Below are positions 49,399 through 62,830 of a stretch of DNA of 64,000 bases, piece after piece. Numbering within the stretch: position 1 is the first letter of the stretch; every line of letters begins with the position of its first letter. Location of the stretch: positions 3,519,900 through 3,583,899 of the forward strand of contig CM049322.1 in NCBI GenBank assembly GCA_026874595.1. The letters are read 5' to 3'. The translations under genes and the position numbers were made by a program. The DNA is from Sipunculus nudus (Eukaryota; Annelida; Sipuncula; Golfingiida; Sipunculidae). The notes under the pieces are model-generated. The model was given only the letters and a program-made list of their open reading frames with translations. It was not told where the DNA came from and did no database searches.

Positions 49399-50090
49399 TT
49401 AAAGAAATTTCACCCTTTCATTCCTTTAAGTAAAGCTTTTGATCTGTAGCATAAACAAAGTTTGTTTTAATGATAAAGAGCGTTTGCCTCACCCATAGCC
49501 TTTGATGTTAATTAAGTCACATCATATGGACAGTTATGGTCACTCCATTAATCAGGCTTTTGGATTATTAAAGAAAACACCTGTACTGCACTAACTAGCT
49601 GAAACATACCTATATTTTCCTTGTCCCTTTCTGCTAATAAAAAGCCAAAAATTAATGTTATTTGCCAAGGCAAAAAAAAAATAATGAAACCTGAAAAAAT
49701 CAGACCCGCCTTTCTAGAAAAGACTCCATCACATCTATAAACAATTCATTAGAATCAACAATTTTGAAAAACCATTTATTTTTTATTAAGTTCATTAGGA
49801 TATATTGATCTTTCAAAATCCAAACTTTTCTGTAAGACTTACACTTAAAACAAAGTAAAGTCAAAATTTCAGTCTTGTTTGCCAGGGCAGATCTTAAAAT
49901 CATTAAATGGTCCTCATGATTAAGATGCTCAGATCTACAGTTCTCATCAGAAATATATCTCCATGCCAAATGTGAGAATAATCTGCAATCATTAACATGA
50001 AACAATCGGCATGATTAAACCAAAGAATTGAATGAAGTAGATCAAGAGCTAGGATCTTAATCTGGCATAGGCAGAATCAAAATTTCAATC

Positions 50091-50444
50091 TCGCCTAGTC
50101 AGATTCAAAATCCGCCTAGGCGAGATTGAAATCATACATCTAATCATAGCCAGATTTTAATCTCGCCCAGGCAGAATCACGTTTTCAATCTCGCCTAGGC
50201 GGATTTTAAATCTGCCTAGGTGAGATTGAAATTTTTATCTCGCCTAGGCGAAATCAAAATTTCAATCTCGCCTAGTCAGATTCAAAATCCGCCTAGGCGA
50301 GATTGAAATCATACATCTAATCATAGCCAGATTTTAATCTCGCCCAGGCAGAATCACGTTTTCAATCTCGCCTAGGCGGATTTTAAATCTGCCTAGGTGA
50401 GATTGAAATTTTAATCTCGCCTAGGCGAAATCAAAATTTCAATC
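50091..50444 (+). repeat. 177-bp tandem duplication in the right palindrome array, unit B only
   Basis: 'TCGCCTAGTCAGATTCAAAA' occurs at 50091 and again at 50268, with the intervening 177 bp nearly identical to the following block. Unit A has a single copy. Confidence 0.85.
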
Positions 50445-51019
50445 TCGCCTAGGAGGATTTTAAATCCGCCTGGATTCTAATTTCGCCTGCGACATATATG
50501 TATATGCAATAAATCCCACGATTTCAGATCGTCCGATATTATGAGGGCTATTCCATAAGAACATCAGAGTTTATTGTGTAATATTTCCTTAAAACAGACT
50601 TGTTTCCTTATTTATGCTTCAAACAAACACAGACAGGGAATACATCTCCAAATACTTAATCACTTACACATCTCAACAAAAGTATGTACATTCTCTTTGG
50701 ATTAAAAACTGGAATTCTTTCGCTTCCAGAATTCGTTCGGTCCGAGATTTTACTTCCTGCCATCGCCGGGTCACATACCGATCTTTACCATTGATCTACA
50801 AAAAACTGGCTGTAGCCACAGTATTGAAAAAAAATATATTCACATATATGAATGTTCTTCTATTTACAAAAACGTAGGAAGGTGCAAAACTACGATCAAT
50901 GCAAAAAGAACACACACACACATATATATTCAAACAATATGATTAGATAAATACATTCTAAGCCAATCCATGATTACCAGATCTATAAATTATGTACGTT
51001 GTATGATTAGTTCATCAAG

Positions 51020-51021
<2 letters not shown>

Positions 51022-51063
<42 letters not shown>
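51022..51063. repeat. (TA)n microsatellite
   Basis: Unit B counterpart of 32212-32261. Confidence 0.95.
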
Positions 51064-51065
<2 letters not shown>

Positions 51066-52680
51066 TACCTAAATGATTAGATATTTGAGAATATTTTTCC
51101 TGGGGTAAATGCAGGACTCTTATGCAAATCTACCAAACTACGCCAGCTAAGTCATGATCTAGCTGAAGTATGCTGGACAAGTCATTCTTAAAATGCATAT
51201 TTATTTTCTAAAAAAAGCCTAAGGTGTTGGCCTCCTTTGAATGACTTAATATATATTTTCCAAGTTTATCACAGCGTTTATCTCCTATCCATAAAATGCT
51301 GGTCCGAATGCAGTAAAACCAAAATACTGTGAATGGTTAAATGTTCGTGATCTTCTCTTTTGCCGTGTTTTGTCATATTTACTTGCCACTTCAATATATT
51401 GTTTTGAAACCAGTCTTTGATTTAGGACCAACATAAAATATTCCCCTTTATATATATTGTCATTTGGACCTTGTGGATAACGTACATGACCTGCTCCAGT
51501 AAAATAACTGTTTTCCTAAGCCGTGATATTTTCACAATAAATTTTTTTTCGTTAATATCGTTAATTTGAAAGCATCGCGAATAAAGAAAAGCAAACCACA
51601 AGGACCCCTCCAATCAGTTTTAATTTATACACTATAGCTTAAACTGGTTGAATATTTGAAATAAAAATCATAGACCAAAACGGTCAATTTTTATTTTAAT
51701 TATGCTGGACACACATACCAAGCAAACATGGGAAATTTTCAATACCACCTGGCATATTTTTTAAGTAACCAACCAGAGCCAGCAAAACCATTCTATACTC
51801 TATTTCATATTCATGGCTCTGTGATCCGAGGTCATTGACCCCGTTCATCTGGTCCCATACCAACTCGCCCTTGGAAATCCCGTCCCGCAGAACTCCCGCT
51901 GAAATGTCACAACGATAGGTCAGGTAATGTGCTATATGTATAACGGGTGATTACTGAACGGGCAGCTTATATACTTTCTCTAAACTATGACTGGCAGTAA
52001 CTGAATAGATAGAAAGACAGGACACACAACCTTTCACCGTTCATCTTAATGGTGGTGGTGCTAAATCGTTGTCACGCAATGCCTCCTAATGGTCCGCCTC
52101 ACTATTGTTTGTTTGTCACCTTGCGGTGAGGCAGACGTATTAGCACGTGGGTCTGTTATGTGTAGAGTGCATAGCATTTAGAAAAAAAAGCATTGGCCCT
52201 GATATGATTGGCTAATGCAAAATGTGACGTCAGAGGCAAAACTTAGAAATGATATCAGTCTACTTATACCTATTGTTTCTGTTCTTTCCTGAAAAAGTGG
52301 GGCTGACATTGTGAGGAATACTATCATGAGATATTAGAATATTCAGCCACATTGGTTTCCCTGTGGCTGAAGTCACTGCTGAGACCACACATGTGCCGAT
52401 AGCTTTTTTGCAACTACATAACCTGTTTGTGGAAGATAAAATATATATATATATATTTATATACTTTATTTTCTTTTACCATTAAAGTTCCTCCGCCAAA
52501 CATACTCGAAATCCCCACAACTTGTGTTTCCAGATCACAGACGTTGGAATTCGTGTTTCAATTAGAGCAAGGATATACCAATCTCTATTGTTGTCCCCCC
52601 CCCCCCCCGAATTAAAAACTTGTGAAGCACACATCGACTCAGTCTAGACACAGATTCTGCGGGCACACCTGGTTGTCAAA

Positions 52681-52765
52681 ATGGAGCCTCACGACTTCCT
52701 ACAGTTTCTACGGGAAAGGGGCCTCTCATGCACAGGAGACCATCTTCACCATGGAAAATGAGAAG
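52681..52765 (+). pseudogene. Candidate first exon with inherited frameshift, unit B
   Basis: Counterpart of 33896-33980: 'MEPHDFLQFLRERGLS', then the frame break, then 'ETIFTMENEK' and the donor GAGAAG|GTCAGT. The Trp/Arg and Ser/Phe differences from unit A and the shared frame break argue that it was already non-coding, or read in another frame, before duplication. Confidence 0.25.
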
Positions 52766-54337
52766 GTCAGTCCTAGTTTTAACTAGGAATTTCTAAATTG
52801 AGGCGGGCATGGTTTATACGGTATGCTATATATGTCGACAAAGAAACTCCGATTCAAAAGTCATAAATCGTTTTATTATCGCTCTCAGGTCAGTCCGCCT
52901 TGTGAGACCGACAAGTAAACCCAAACGTGTGCCCCAGTAATACTCAGTATACCAAGTACAGCATATACTGGTCACCCATCCATTCTTTCTCTTTGTAGGA
53001 ATCAGATACATCTGCCCGGCTAGTAAGAATGCAAATGAAAAAGGAAAAGTGGATTTTTGTTGTGATGGGCAGACGATTATAATATGGTACGTTAATCAAG
53101 AGTAATTTCTTTTGCGATGGGCCAGACGATTATAATATGGTACGTTAATCAAGAGTAATTTCTAAATCATAAAAAAAAAATGTTTTAATAATGCACTTGG
53201 CACTTGTATCACAAGGCAAAAAGAAACCGCCTATAACGAGAGAGAGAGAGAGCGTTCCAATTAACGACTTCACAGACTAGACACCTGTTAATTATTTCTC
53301 AACTGTTGGAAATATCTCACCTCTTATTTTAAAGATCGATTCTCCGTACCCTTCCTAACCCAGTACGCAGAACGCAATCAAGTGATATGCTGACACGGAA
53401 TCAGAGATTAGTGTTTGGACTTTATACAGCTCATACAGCTCATCGATTCAACGCAGGCATATCGTTTTCGATTGAAGATTTGTATACATAGAAACAATAC
53501 ATTTGCCTATGGGACTGGAGTACGTTTGATCGCTCACCAAGGCGTATCAGCTGTAATAGCCATACAAACACCGTACAAGACACTTGTTGCATCACCTGTT
53601 GTGTATCGATTATATGTTGCTGCGACTTCGTTTATTTAATTTTTTTAAAGCAGACAAGTATTATTTTTATAACACAGAAGTACTACACAAGAGAACCTGG
53701 AATCACAAGACTTAAACAAATACCTGGGAACACACAAATAATTTATCGAAAATATATTCCTGACTTTCCCAGGATACTCTGCGCATCGTGGATGTTCTAT
53801 TCTTACAGGCATTTGGTGTGTGTAGCGAGAGTGCGAAGTATTCAATTTCATTGCCAGTATATACAAAGAAAATTGAAATTCTTGCAGGCAAAACACATTT
53901 GCCTTGATTATCAAAACTCTTCGCTGAACGACAATAAGGGAAACTGATTTAATTTTGAGAAAACGACTTGGAACTGTGTGAGGTGTTTACGAACTCTGTA
54001 TAAAAAATGTCAGTTATATCAGTTTTTGGCATATCAGCTAATGCTTTTTTGTAAATGCTGTTTTTCTCACAGACTGATCTTTACAACTAAATAAAAATAT
54101 GTTTCTTAAAAAAATGCGTTTTCCTTTCGCCTCGAAGGGTTCATTATATTTAAAGGATACAAGTATAAATATGATTTTCAGCTTTGATCCTTGCAGTTAC
54201 CCACCTTCTTTTAGAAATGCTTTTATATTTTTTTGCATATCTATCAACATTCTATCAAATATGTATGGACATATGACGTAATTTATCCTAAACGTATCAT
54301 AGGATATCATAGACTGTTTTCTAAAAAAAATTGCATT

Positions 54338-54608
54338 GGAGGTTCTATAAAGAACGCTACACATGGGTTCCACAAAGAACCTTTTAAGGTTAACCACTCA
54401 CTCTATCGTGAAGAGCCTTGGAGGGTTCTTCTCAGAACCTCTGAAGAGGATCTTCATGGAACCTTATAGGTTCAATAAAAGAACCTTCTGGAGGTTCCAA
54501 GAAGAACCCCACTTGAAGGTTCCAGCTGGAACCTTAAAAGGTTACCCACTCAGTCCACTCTGTAGAACCCGTTTGGGTTCTTCTGGGAACCCTTTTTTCT
54601 TAGAGTGT
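54338..54608. repeat. Cluster of GGTTCT/AGAACC short inverted repeats, unit B
   Basis: Counterpart of 35570-35842, with a handful of substitutions and 1-nt indels. Confidence 0.6.
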
Positions 54609-55517
54609 TTATCACTTCAAATTGCCTGCAAATGGATGTGTAGAAAATGTAGACTTAGAAGTAATTATGATCGTTTATGTATTCATATTCACACTCATGA
54701 CACTGCAACTTTAAATTTTGTAATATTTTCTGCCCGACGGCGGCAACTCAAATGCCCGATAGGCTCGGATAGGCGTTCATGGTTATATATGTTGTGTGAC
54801 TATTGTGGGGCCAGACATTTTCCCACAAGACCATTTACCAACAATATAAGATGTTCACTGTGGATGGATTTATTAACAAACGGCAATGGATTTAACAATA
54901 TGTAATCATATCACCTCTGTGAAATTAAAATGAAGGAAGTGGCAAAACTGTTCCTAAAATGAAATATAGCAAGCGTAAGTTTTTGATGATTATTCGGGTT
55001 ACACTTGGTCAAGTTGGTGGATACTGGGATATCACATACAAATATATCAGAATATAAATCAACATGAAGGCAACATGTCCACATATAAACATTAACAGGA
55101 ATCTATTCACAAATAATGTGTATATTGACAAGCACATGGATTATTTAAAGCAATAACAGTTATTTAAAAATGTATTATGTTCCTAATAATTCTAGTTTGC
55201 TATTCGGTGCTCAATCAAGATTATAGGACCCACTTACCATATATATAATGTGTGCAAATTAATACTAATAACACTATATAATACTAATTTCCTAGTTTCC
55301 TTTGAACGTGACATGGTCAGTGGGTTTCATTAGGTGTTGGGTGCCTCATGGACTGTACATATTTCTAAATATTAATTATACGGGTAGCTAATATAACAAA
55401 TTCATATGGATTAAGACAATTTTTGATACAATTTACCATTTATGTGGCAATGAATAGAAACAAATACACATCATCTTTGGCATTGTAAGACATATTTATC
55501 ATTTATTGTCTTTGTTA

Positions 55518-56461
55518 TAACTAAAAAAATTTCACGGATCTCTTTGGGATTTGTTTAAACATATATATGGATGAGAAGACAAAGTGTTTCTAAAATGAGG
55601 TCATGACTATCGCTTATAGAATTACCTTGACCTTCAAAGGTCCATTTTGGACCAGAATCACACATAACATCACTGTCATTCCACTTAGAATAGCCAGTAT
55701 GTCCTTGTGGGGTAAATCCAAGTCGAAATAAAGACGAATAAGTTGATCACGCTCTTCCATATCGCCATTGACCGCTATATATAAGCCTAGTCAGGCTGTT
55801 TTTCATTGGCTAATAATTCGCACGGATTATTAACTTACGGATTAACCAATGAGAATTAAGCCAGCTCTTTGAAACAACGATTCTCATTGGCTACTAAATC
55901 ATGCGCACGATTTACTAATTCGTGTGCACGGATTGGCAATTCGTGCGCACGAATTAATAAATAAATTTCCCACTTGGAAATACATTTTTCGCACCTAGTA
56001 TTTCGTGCGCACGAATTGATAAATATATTTCACTATGTCTTCTCCCGGGCTCCGTAGACATCTACAGTCAAGTCTAAGATATGATGACAAAAATATGATC
56101 AGTATTCGTCGATAATGATTTGAATGTATGCCATATCGCTGAGCGAAGTGTTAGATGTAATCTTTATGATATCACTTTGTTACACCTATATACATTTATT
56201 TTTACTTGATAAATTACAAGGATTATTTCTGGAGTATATAACAATATTTACACACATAAAACCGGCCGGTGTACATTTTTTTTTCATTTAGATTTATTTG
56301 ACCACATATTACTTCACAAAATTAACCTAAAGATCCCAAAGCGGAATATAAAGAATATCTCAAATAATAAACATTAACCACGGTTCAAGGATGTGGCTTA
56401 TCGGGAATTACTTTAAAATATTTTGTCCATGTGGCCTGTGAAGGCTCCAAAACGCTCCGGT
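55518..56461. repeat. Palindrome-rich spacer with AATTCGTGCGCACGAATT
   Basis: Perfect palindromes occur at 55938-55955 (AATTCGTGCGCACGAATT) and 56002-56015 (TTCGTGCGCACGAA), with diverged relatives near 55810 and 55900. 'GAGAAGACAAAGTG' near 55573 and its inverse 'CACTATGTCTTCTC' near 56031 may be the ends of a ~470-bp MITE, but no target duplication is evident. The remainder to the satellite edge is unassigned. Confidence 0.5.
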
Positions 56462-59085
56462 CGATAGACTGGGAGGCAGATACACTGTGAGGCTGATAGA
56501 CAGGGAGGCAGTGGACTGTGAGGCCGATAGACTGGGAGGCAGATACACTGTGAGGCTGATAGACTGGGAGGCAGATACACTGTGAGGCTGATAGACTGGG
56601 AGGCAGATACACTGTGAGGCTGATAGACTGGGAGGCAGATACACTGTGAGGCTGATAGACTGGGAGGCAGATACACTGTGAGGCTGATAGACAGGGAGGC
56701 AGATACACTGTGAGGCTGATAGACAGGGAGGCAGATACACTGTGAGGCCGATAGACTGGGAGGCAGATACACTGTGAGGCTGATAGACTGGGAGGCAGAT
56801 ACACTGTGAGGCTGATAGACTGGGAGGCAGATACACAGTGAGGCTGATAGACTGGGAGGCAGATACACTGAGGCTGATAGACTGGGAGGCAGATACGCTG
56901 TGAGGCTGATAGACTGGGAGGCAGATACACTGTGAGGCTGATAGACTGGAGGGCAGATACACTGTGAGGCCGATAGACAGGGAGGCAGATACACTGTGAG
57001 GCTGATAGACTGGAGGGCAGATACACTGTGAGGCTGATAGACTTGGAGGCAGATACACTGTGAGGCTGATAGACTGGGAGACAGATACACTGTGAGGCTG
57101 ATAGACAGGGAGGCAGATACACTGTGAGGCCGATAGACTGGGAGGCAGATACACTGTGAGGCTGATAGACAGGGAGGCAGATACACTGTGAGGCCGATAG
57201 ACTGGGAGGCAGATACACTGTGAGGCTGATAGACTGGGAGGCAGATACACTGTGAGGCTGATAGACTGGAGGGCAGATACACTGTGAGGCTGATAGACTG
57301 GGAGGCAGATACACTGTGAGGCCGATAGACAGGGAGGCAGATACACTGTGAGGCCGATAGACTGGGAGGCAGATACACTGTGAGGCCGATAGACTGGGAG
57401 GCAGATACACTGTGAGGCTGATAGACAGGGAGGCAGATACACTGTGAGGCCGATAGACTGGGAGGCAGATACACTGTGAGGCTGATAGACTGGGAGGCAG
57501 ATACACTGTGAGGCTTATAGACTGGAGGGCAGATACACTGTGAGGCCGATAGACAGGGAGGCAGATACACTGTGAGGCCGATAGACTGGGAGGCAGATAC
57601 ACTGTGAGGCCGATAGACTGGGAGGCAGATACACTGTGAGGCTGATAGACAGGGAGGCAGATACACTGTGAGGCCGATAGACTGGGAGGCAGATACACTG
57701 TGAGGCCGATAGACTGGGAGGCAGATACACTGTGAGGCTGATAGACTGGAGGGCAGATACACTGTGAGGCCGATAGACAGGGAGGCAGATACACTGTGAG
57801 GCCGATAGACTGGGAGGCAGATACACTGTGAGGCTGATAGACAGGGAGGCAGATACACTGTGAGGCTGATAGACAGGGAGGCAGATACACTGTGAGGCCG
57901 ATAGACTGGGAGGCAGATACACTGTGAGGCCGATAGACTGGGAGGCAGATACACTGTGAGGCTGATAGACTGGAGGGCAGATACACTGTGAGGCCGATAG
58001 ACAGGGAGGCAGATACACTGTGAGGCCGATAGACTGGGAGGCAGATACACTGTGAGGCCGATAGACTGGGAGGCAGATACACTGTGAGGCCGATAGACTG
58101 GGAGGCAGATACACTGTGAGGCTGATAGACTGGGAGGCAGATACACTGTGAGGCTGATAGACTGGGAGGCAGATACACTGTGAGGCTGATAGACTGGGAG
58201 GCAGATACACTGTGAGGCTGATAGACTGGGAGGCAGATACACTGTGAGGCTGATAGACAGGGAGGCAGATACACTGTGAGGCTGATAGACAGGGAGGCAG
58301 ATACACTGTGAGGCTGATAGACAGGGAGGCAGATACACTGTGAGGCCGATAGACTGGGAGGCAGATACACTGTGAGGCCGATAGACTGGAGGGCAGATAC
58401 ACTGTGAGGCCGATAGACAGGGAGGCAGATACACTGTGAGGCCGATAGACTGGGAGGCAGATACACTGTGAGGCCGATAGACTGGGAGGCAGATACACTG
58501 TGAGGCTGATAGACTGGGAGGCAGATACACTGTGAGGCTGATAGACTGGGAGGCAGATACACTGTGAGGCTGATAGACTGGGAGGCAGATACACTGTGAG
58601 GCCGATAGACTGGGAGGCAGATACACTGTGAGGCTGATAGACAGGGAGGCAGATACACTGTGAGGCTGATAGACAGGGAGGCAGATACACTGTGAGGCCG
58701 ATAGACAGGGAGGCAGATACACTGTGAGGCCGATAGACAGGGAGGCAGATACACTGTGAGGCTGATAGACAGGGAGGCAGATACACTGTGAGGCCGATAG
58801 ACAGGGAGACAGATACACTGTGAGGCTGATAGACAGGGAGGCAGATACACTGTGAGGCTGATAGACAGGGAGGCAGATACACTGTGAGGCCGATAGACAG
58901 GGAGGCAGATACACTGTGAGGCCGATAGACAGGGAGGCAGATACACTGTGAGGCCGATAGACAGGGAGGCAGATACACTGTGAGGCTGATAGACAGGGAG
59001 GCAGATACACTGTGAGGCCGATAGACAGGGAGACAGATACACTGTGAGGCCGATAGACAGGGAGACAGATACACTGTGAGGCTGA

Positions 59086-59415
59086 TGCACTGCGAGGCTG
59101 AAGGTCTGTTTCCATGGGCGCGTATATGCGTGAACTGGCAGTTATATATGTATATATGTGTACAGTGGATCAAGCAGGCCTTCCACAACAAGATGGTGAA
59201 ATGACGTCATTTTACCCTGAATCCCTGAGTTCACGCAGACCTTTGCGTGAAAATCACTCCTGTGGCTATTTTCACGCATATACGCACATACGCATATACG
59301 CTGACGGACACATGGAAACACCCCAGTTATAAAATCATGTGAGCGATTTTTCACGCATATACACACATACGCATATACGCGCACAAGGAAACGCTGCTTG
59401 ATCAGCTGCGAGGCA
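59086..59415 (+). repeat. Satellite spacer, copy 1
   Basis: About 330 bp of non-satellite sequence starting 'AAGGTCTGTTTCCATGGGCG' (59101). It contains AAATGACGTCATTT (CRE-type palindrome, ~59199-59212), 'GCGTATATGCGTGA' near 59120 and its inverse near 59272 and 59358, and ends 'GCTTGATCAGCTGCGAGGCAG'. A 72-codon plus-strand frame is present identically in all three spacers, which their near identity fully explains. Confidence 0.9.
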
Positions 59416-61080
59416 GTTACACTGAGGCAGATACACTGTGAGGCTGATAGACTGGGAGGCAGATACACTGTGAGGCTGATAGACAGGGAGGCAGATACAC
59501 TGTGAGGCTGATAGACAGGGAGGCAGATACACTGTGAGGCCGATAGACTGGGAGGCAGATACACTGTGAGGCTGATAGACTGGGAGGCAGATACACTGTG
59601 AGGCTGATAGACTGGGAGGCAGATACACTGTGAGGCTGATAGACTGGGAGGCAGATACACTGTGAGGCTGATAGACAGGGAGGCAGATACACTGTGAGGC
59701 TGATAGACAGGGAGGTAGATACACTGTGAGGCCGATAGACTGGGAGGCAGATACACTGTGAGGCTGATAGACTGGGAGGCAGATACACTGTGAGGCTGAT
59801 AGACTGGGAGGCAGATACACTGTGAGGCTGATAGACAGGGAGGCAGATACACTGTGAGGCCGATAGACTGGGAGGCAGATACACTGTGAGGCTGATAGAC
59901 TGGGAGGCAGATACACTGTGAGGCTGATAGACTGGAGGGCAGATACACTGTGAGGCCGATAGACAGGGAGGCAGATACACTGTGAGGCCGATAGACTGGG
60001 AGGCAGATACACTGTGAGGCCGATAGACTGGGAGGCAGATACACTGTGAGGCTGATAGACTGGGAGGCAGATACACTGTGAGGCCGATAGACTGGGAGGC
60101 AGATACACTGTGAGGCCGATAGACAGGGAGGCAGATACACTGTGAGGCCGATAGACTGGGAGGCAGATACACTGTGAGGCCGATAGACTGGGAGGCAGAT
60201 ACACTGTGAGGCTGATAGACTGGAGGGCAGATACACTGTGAGGCCGATAGACAGGGAGGCAGATACACTGTGAGGCCGATAGACTGGGAGGCAGATACAC
60301 TGTGAGGCCGATAGACTGGGAGGCAGATACACTGTGAGGCTGATAGACTGGGAGGCAGATACACTGTGAGGCCGATAGACTGGGAGGCAGATACACTGTG
60401 AGGCCGATAGACTGGGAGGCAGATACACTGCGAGGCTGATAGACTGGAGGGCAAATACACTGTGAGGCCGATAGACAGGGAGGCAGATACACTGTGAGGC
60501 CGATAGACTGGGAGGCAGATACACTGTGAGGCCGATAGACTGGGAGGCAGATACACTGTGAGGCCGATAGACTGGGAGGCAGATACACTGTGAGGCTGAT
60601 AGACTGGGAGGCAGATACACTGTGAGGCTGATAGACTGGGAGGCAGATACACTGTGAGGCTGATAGACTGGGAGGCAGATACACTGTGAGGCTGATAGAC
60701 TGGGAGGCAGATACACTGTGAGGCTGATAGACAGGGAGGCAGATACACTGTGAGGCTGATAGACAGGGAGGCAGATACACTGTGAGGCCGATAGACTGGG
60801 AGGCAGATACACTGTGAGGCTGATAGACTGGGAGGCAGATACACTGTGAGGCTGATAGACTGGAGGGCAGATACACTGTGAGGCCGATAGACAGGGAGGC
60901 AGATACACTGTGAGGCCGATAGACTGGGAGGCAGATACACTGTGAGGCCGATACACTGGGAGACAGATACACTGTGAGGCTGATAGACTGGGAGGCAGAT
61001 ACACTGTGAGGCTGATAGACAGGGAGGCAGATACACTGTGAGGCCGATAGACTGGGAGGCAGATACACTGTGAGGCTGAT

Positions 61081-61559
61081 GCACTGCGAGGCTGAAGGTC
61101 TGTTTCCATGGGCGCGTATATGCGTGAACTGGCAGTTATATATGTATATATGTGTACAGTGGATCAAGCAGGCCTTCCACAACAAGATGGTGAAATGACG
61201 TCATTTTACCCTGAATCCCTGAGTTCACGCAGACCTTTGCGTGAAAATCACTCCTGTGGCTATTTTCACGCATATACGCACATACGCATATACGCTGACG
61301 GACACATGGAAACACCCCAGTTATAAAATCATGTGAGCGATTTTTCACGCATATACACACATACGCATATACGCGCACAAGGAAACGCTGCTTGATCAGC
61401 TGCGAGGCAGTTACACTGAGGCTGATGCCCTGCGAGGCAGATACACTGAGGCTGATACACTGTGAGGTTGATACAGTGCTTGAAACGCTGCTTGATCAGC
61501 TGCGAGGCAGTTACACTGAGGCTGATACACTGTGAGGCTGATGCACTGCGAGGCAGTTA
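61081..61559 (+). repeat. Satellite spacer, copy 2
   Basis: Same sequence as copy 1, offset 1,994 bp (start of 'AAGGTC' at 61095), extended by ~150 bp of irregular satellite-derived words with a repeated 'CTTGATCAGCTGCGAGGCAG' box. Confidence 0.9.
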
Positions 61560-62355
61560 CACTGAGGCAGATACACAGTGAGGCTGATAGACTGGGAGGC
61601 AGATACACTGAGGCTGATAGACTGGGAGGCAGATACGCTGTGAGGCTGATAGACTGGGAGGCAGATACACTGTGAGGCTGATAGACTGGAGGGCAGATAC
61701 ACTGTGAGGCCGATAGACAGGGAGGCAGATACACTGTGAGGCCGATAGACTGGGAGGCAGATACACTGTGAGGCTGATAGACAGGGAGGCAGATACACTG
61801 TGAGGCTGATAGACTGGAGGGCAGATACACTGTGAGGCCGACAGACAGGGAGGCAGATACACTGTGAGGCCGATAGACTGGGAGGCAGATACACTGTGAG
61901 GCCGATAGACTGGGAGGCAGATACACTGTGAGGCTGATAGACTGGGAGGCAGATACACTGTGAGGCTGATAGACTGGGAGGCAGATACACTGTGAGGCTG
62001 ATAGACTGGGAGGCAGATACACTGTGAGGCTGATAGACTGGGAGGCAGATACACTGTGAGGCCGATAGACTGGGAGGCAGATACACTGTGAGGCTGATAG
62101 ACTGGGAGGCAGATACACTGTGAGGCTGATAGACTGGAGGGCAGATACACTGTGAGGCCGATAGACAGGGAGGCAGATACACTGTGAGGCCGATAGACTG
62201 GGAGGCAGATACACTGTGAGGCCGATACACTGGGAGACAGATACACTGTGAGGCTGATAGACTGGGAGGCAGATACACTGTGAGGCTGATAGACAGGGAG
62301 GCAGATACACTGTGAGGCCGATAGACTGGGAGGCAGATACACTGTGAGGCTGATG

Positions 62356-62830
62356 CACTGCGAGGCTGAAGGTCTGTTTCCATGGGCGCGTATATGCGTG
62401 AACTGGCAGTTATATATGTATATATGTGTACAGTGGATCAAGCAGGCCTTCCACAACAAGATGGTGAAATGACGTCATTTTACCCTGAATCCCTGAGTTC
62501 ACGCAGACCTTTGCGTGAAAATCACTCCTGTGGCTATTTTCACGCATATACGCACATACGCATATACGCTGACGGACACATGGAAACACCCCAGTTATAA
62601 AATCATGTGAGCGATTTTTCACGCATATACACACATACGCATATACGCGCACAAGGAAACGCTGCTTGATCAGCTGCGAGGCAGTTACACTGAGGCTGAT
62701 GCCCTGCGAGGCAGATACACTGAGGCTGATACACTGTGAGGTTGATACAGTGCTTGAAACGCTGCTTGATCAGCTGCGAGGCAGTTACACTGAGGCTGAT
62801 ACACTGTGAGGCTGATGCACTGCGAGGCAG
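62356..62830 (+). repeat. Satellite spacer, copy 3
   Basis: Same as copy 2 including the irregular extension, offset 1,274 bp (start of 'AAGGTC' at 62369). Confidence 0.9.

Larger units (their letters stand above)
42401..50494 (-). mobile_element. Ginger-like transposon, unit B, interrupted by a TTAA element
   Basis: Same ends as 27029-31670 (TGTCACAGGCG / CGCCTGCGACA) with TATA on both sides (42397-42400, 50495-50498). The 8.1-kb length comes from the 3,245-bp element at 46154-49398 and a longer right palindrome array. Without these it matches the unit A copy, so the transposon was present before the duplication. Confidence 0.78.
36866..55517 (+). repeat. Unit B of the tandem segmental duplication (18.7 kb)
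   Basis: Directly adjoins unit A with no gap or filler. Junction: '…TGTCTTT GTTA GATGTAATG…', where GTTA occurs at both outer breakpoints (10453-10456 and 55514-55517). Unit B lacks the 10.26-kb element. It carries a private 3.25-kb element (46154-49398), a 95-bp block (39668-39762), a ~43-bp block near 39129-39171 and a 177-bp duplication near 50091-50444. Confidence 0.93.

Noticed and set aside
54363-54905. 180-codon plus-strand frame in unit B
   Set aside because: The unit A counterpart is broken by single-base changes, and the frame runs through the GGTTCT/AGAACC hairpin cluster.
56385-59115. Minus-strand frames of about 900 codons as giant repeat proteins
   Set aside because: The 32-bp satellite has no stops on the minus strand, so all three frames are open and give the same peptide. 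No start context, splice signal or unique domain supports a gene.
59114-62600. A 72-codon plus-strand frame repeated identically three times as a conserved gene
   Set aside because: The three spacers are nearly identical at the DNA level over their whole length, so frame conservation adds no information.
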